64,000 bases of DNA from Anseranas semipalmata (Eukaryota > Chordata > Aves > Anseriformes > Anseranatidae): the NCBI GenBank assembly GCA_013399115.1, contig VXAA01006434.1:5793-69792 (forward strand). The letters run 5' to 3'. Below the pieces are notes generated by a model. It was not told the DNA's origin. It saw nothing but the letters and a program-made list of their open reading frames with translations, and made no database searches. The translations under genes were made by a program, and so were the position numbers. Numbering within the stretch: position 1 is the stretch's first letter; every line of letters starts with the position of its first letter. Positions 61,308 to 64,000 of the stretch are shown piece after piece.

Positions 61308-64000
61308 TAATAACCTGGGATCATCCAGTCACACTTTCCTCACAAACAACTTACACCCTTCTGTCTCCCCAGTCCTTATGTCCTTCAGCCCTCTATCTTC
61401 TTCTGGAAATGTGCAATTGTCTCTTTCCTCCCCAAAAGGACTTTCATCCCACCTTCTTGCAAAGTAGCTTCTGGTCCTGCCCAACACAGCTCCTTTCAAG
61501 TCCCAGGCCAACATCCAGCAGGGATTCCCTTGACGCTTCAATCCCCCAACGCATGTCCAGCCTCTCATCACTGCACACTTCTGTAGCCATTGCAGCACTT
61601 CTACGAAGTTGAGCTTGCTCACAACTGCACAGGGAAAAAAGCATGTAGAAACAGGGAGTAGAATAAGGAGGTTTCGGCCTATCTCCCCAAATAAGTGTCA
61701 CAGATGTTTCATTGGTGTGGAAGAAGCTTTGAGGGAGGCAAACAGGAAAATAGGGGAGTAAAAAATACAAAAATCATCTGCAGTTTCATCAGTGAGGCCT
61801 ACTGCCAGAGGCCCCTACACATTTCACAGAGCATGAGAGGAACCAGCACCTTTTCTTGTAACCGAATGTTTGAGAATTGCTAGGTTAAAGAAACTTCCAT
61901 TATGCTTTGGTTTTGGTCAAAGAGATAATTAGGTAGCTTTGTAATACCCTTTCAGCATTGTTTTCTATGATTTAGTTTTTTTGTTTGTTTGTTTGTTTTG
62001 CAAGTCATGTCTCAGGCAGCACTGTAAAGAAATTCAGACATAGTCAAACACAATACTCTTATAAAATTGACTTCTCTTGATTTAGTCCTCTAGCTACAGA
62101 GTTACTTTCATATATGAAATCAATTAAAACTTTTTAAAAAAACTGATCAAATCTTCCAAGCAATCATAAAGTGAATTACTCAGATTTACTTCATTTCAAG
62201 CCACATTCTTCTCTACAGATGCAGTAGAAGATGAGAAACAAGGGAAAGGCAATATATATCAACTTGTAATGCATTGTTCACATGAGGTATTTCATGGTAC
62301 TCAGCAGCAGCATCTAAAAATAGGCCTCAAATGGGGAATATATATATATATCTCAAAACTTTCAGCAAAAATCCTTCTGCTGTTTCAAACAATGAAGCTA
62401 GGGAAAAAGATGTGCCTACATCGTTTCTGGAACCAGACTTAGCAAGAGTAGGGAACAGAGTAGTTTTCTGAGGAAAGTGAGAAAGAGAAGTGGCATGATG
62501 GGAAGGTGTCATAGTAAGAGACTTCAGTGGCAGGTGAGTGAGCACCAGGATGGAATTATGTTAGGTAAGTGTGAGACAACTTATACCATACTGGCCCCAG
62601 TACAGTACAAATATAGGGAATGCTCAGTATCTGCAATGCCCTGGTGCTCTTCTTTTCTTAAAGGGATGCTGTTATTACTGGGAGAATACAACAGTTTATA
62701 GAAAGGAAATTATTCTGGACAAATACTGTGTGAAAGCATCGAGTGTTCTCGTAGGGTATTGCTGCAAATAACTGCCTGCTTTATAACCAAGCAAACACAT
62801 TTGTTGAATTCAGGATTACATAAGGCTTACAAAGGCATATTAAGATGTGAGATAGGAACTCGATGTGATCTACAAAAGAACTTAAGAAGGGAATCATAGA
62901 GGATTAGGCACCCACCCTGCTTTGGTCCTTTTGCAAGTGCTTCAAGGCACTCTTATCCATCTCTGTATGCAGAAGTCCCTTAGGAAACTCCCCAAGGCTT
63001 TAATCATACTCCTTGAAATGAAGATTGAACCTTGACTTTCAGGTTCCAAGCATGGAAATGAATCATGAGTGGAATTTTCCCTTCAGTTTTCAGCTCCTCT
63101 CTGAGACTTCCCTTCCCCCTCTTAGCATCTTCAGTGAGACACAGGCTGTACTCACGGAGCACAAAAAGGCACTTTTTTTTTTTTTTCTGGAGGAAAACAA
63201 GCAAAACTGAGCCGTCAAGGCAGGGCTGCATGTGTTCACTGATCTGACATATTTTGACTGATCTCTCCTCTTTGTCCCTTGTGTTCCTGTCTCAGCCCTC
63301 CTTCTTTGTCCTTAACTTCCATTGAGATCTACAGAAAGTTTCTTATCAAGCCCTAGATGTTATTTACAAACAGCAAGCTTGGGGATGGAAGGCTTAAACA
63401 TTTTCCTTTAAATGCTTGCTATGATCATGGAAAAAGCAGCGTCCTTAGAAAATTGCAGCAAAATTCATTTTGCTGTTTGAAGGAATGAAACAAAGGATAG
63501 AAACAGATTTAAACTAATTTAAAGTAAATCTAGGGAAGTAATCCTTTCACAGTTTTTATGAGGATTCTCTAGCACCTTCACGCTCACCTCCATTTATCAG
63601 CAGTGTCCTGTGTTCTTTCCCTGTGCTTGAGGAGCTGCAGTTTCACTTGGATAAGTTGCACAGAGCCTCTGGGTCCTTCTAAAACTCTCGGTCTAGCAAG
63701 CATGCTCCATGCCAGATTTCGGAAGGATAGGATAACTTTCCCTCCAGTTGCTTCTTTTGAATGATAGGGACAGTTATGGGAATGAAAGCAAGAAGTCTGA
63801 CATGGAAGCAGCCGAGAGGAGCAGAAGGGGCGAGAATCTGGCTGTGACTGGTAATGTGATGAGGAATCTGAGGAATGGAGAGCCACAGCTAGGGGAAGGG
63901 AGCTGGGCTGGGCTGAGCTGCAGACAAGGTTGAGCCAGAACCACAGTCTGCAGAACAGCAAACATAATTCCCTGAGCTATACCACTGTCTCAAGATCCTG
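61307..64000. other. Non-coding stretch to the window end
   Basis: Unique sequence with a GTTT run (61976-61999), a (TA)n (62340-62352) and a T run near 63172-63186. The 125-codon minus frame at 63584-63961 has a hydrophobic start but low-complexity Ser/Pro content and no splice or motif support. Confidence 0.4.

Noticed and set aside
63584..63961. 125-codon minus frame with a hydrophobic start
   Set aside because: Ser/Pro/Cys-rich, with no cleavage motif, no splice support and no promoter. It overlaps another open frame on the same strand.
1..64000. CRISPR arrays, operons, phage or bacterial mobile systems, tRNA or rRNA genes
   Set aside because: None seen. Base composition, CR1 and LTR content indicate vertebrate DNA, and no regularly spaced repeats or RNA gene signatures were found.

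Overview
The window is vertebrate nuclear DNA, almost certainly from a bird. The clearest sign is a set of CR1 LINE fragments that end in the CR1-type 3' octamer microsatellite (catagaat/ttctgtga units at 9233, 10248, 37035 and 55033). There are also LTRs of endogenous-retrovirus families that I recognise from bird genomes (1-548, 1294-1889, 3522-4024 and 55931-56790). The rest is AT-rich, repeat-poor intergenic or intronic DNA with no operons, no RNA genes that I can recognise and no CRISPR. Short N runs in homopolymers or simple repeats (33133, 37196-37203, 41534) mark draft-assembly gaps.

Layout. 0-4 kb: three solo-LTR-type insertions, all on +. The third has a perfect 5-bp target-site duplication. 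4-10.4 kb: unique sequence, one old CR1 relic (-), and two younger CR1 3' fragments (-). 10.4-24.9 kb: unique AT-rich DNA carrying a perfect 172-bp direct duplication at 22.7-23.1 kb. 24.9-50.2 kb (+): a series of seven splice-flanked open segments that could be exons of one gene. The last ends in a hydrophobic C-terminal segment and a stop codon at 50233. Inside this interval lie a CR1 fragment in a purine tract (36.6-37.3 kb) and a 1.1-kb decayed CR1/L3-type reverse-transcriptase relic (38.1-39.3 kb). 51.7-53.5 kb: two protein-like open segments on the minus strand. 54.4-61 kb: two diverged copies of a repeat I cannot name, a CR1 fragment (+), a GC-rich LTR (-), and an (AAAG)n array grown out of a CR1 relic. 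61-64 kb: unique sequence with a 38-T run.

No coding gene here is identified by name. The seven candidate exons have compatible phases and can be joined into an open frame of 323 codons plus stop. Two caveats apply: one acceptor (49790) was chosen partly because it keeps frame, and splice-like signals occur by chance in a window this long. The gene model is therefore inference. The LTR and CR1 calls rest on family features I recognise and on visible termini, so they are firmer.
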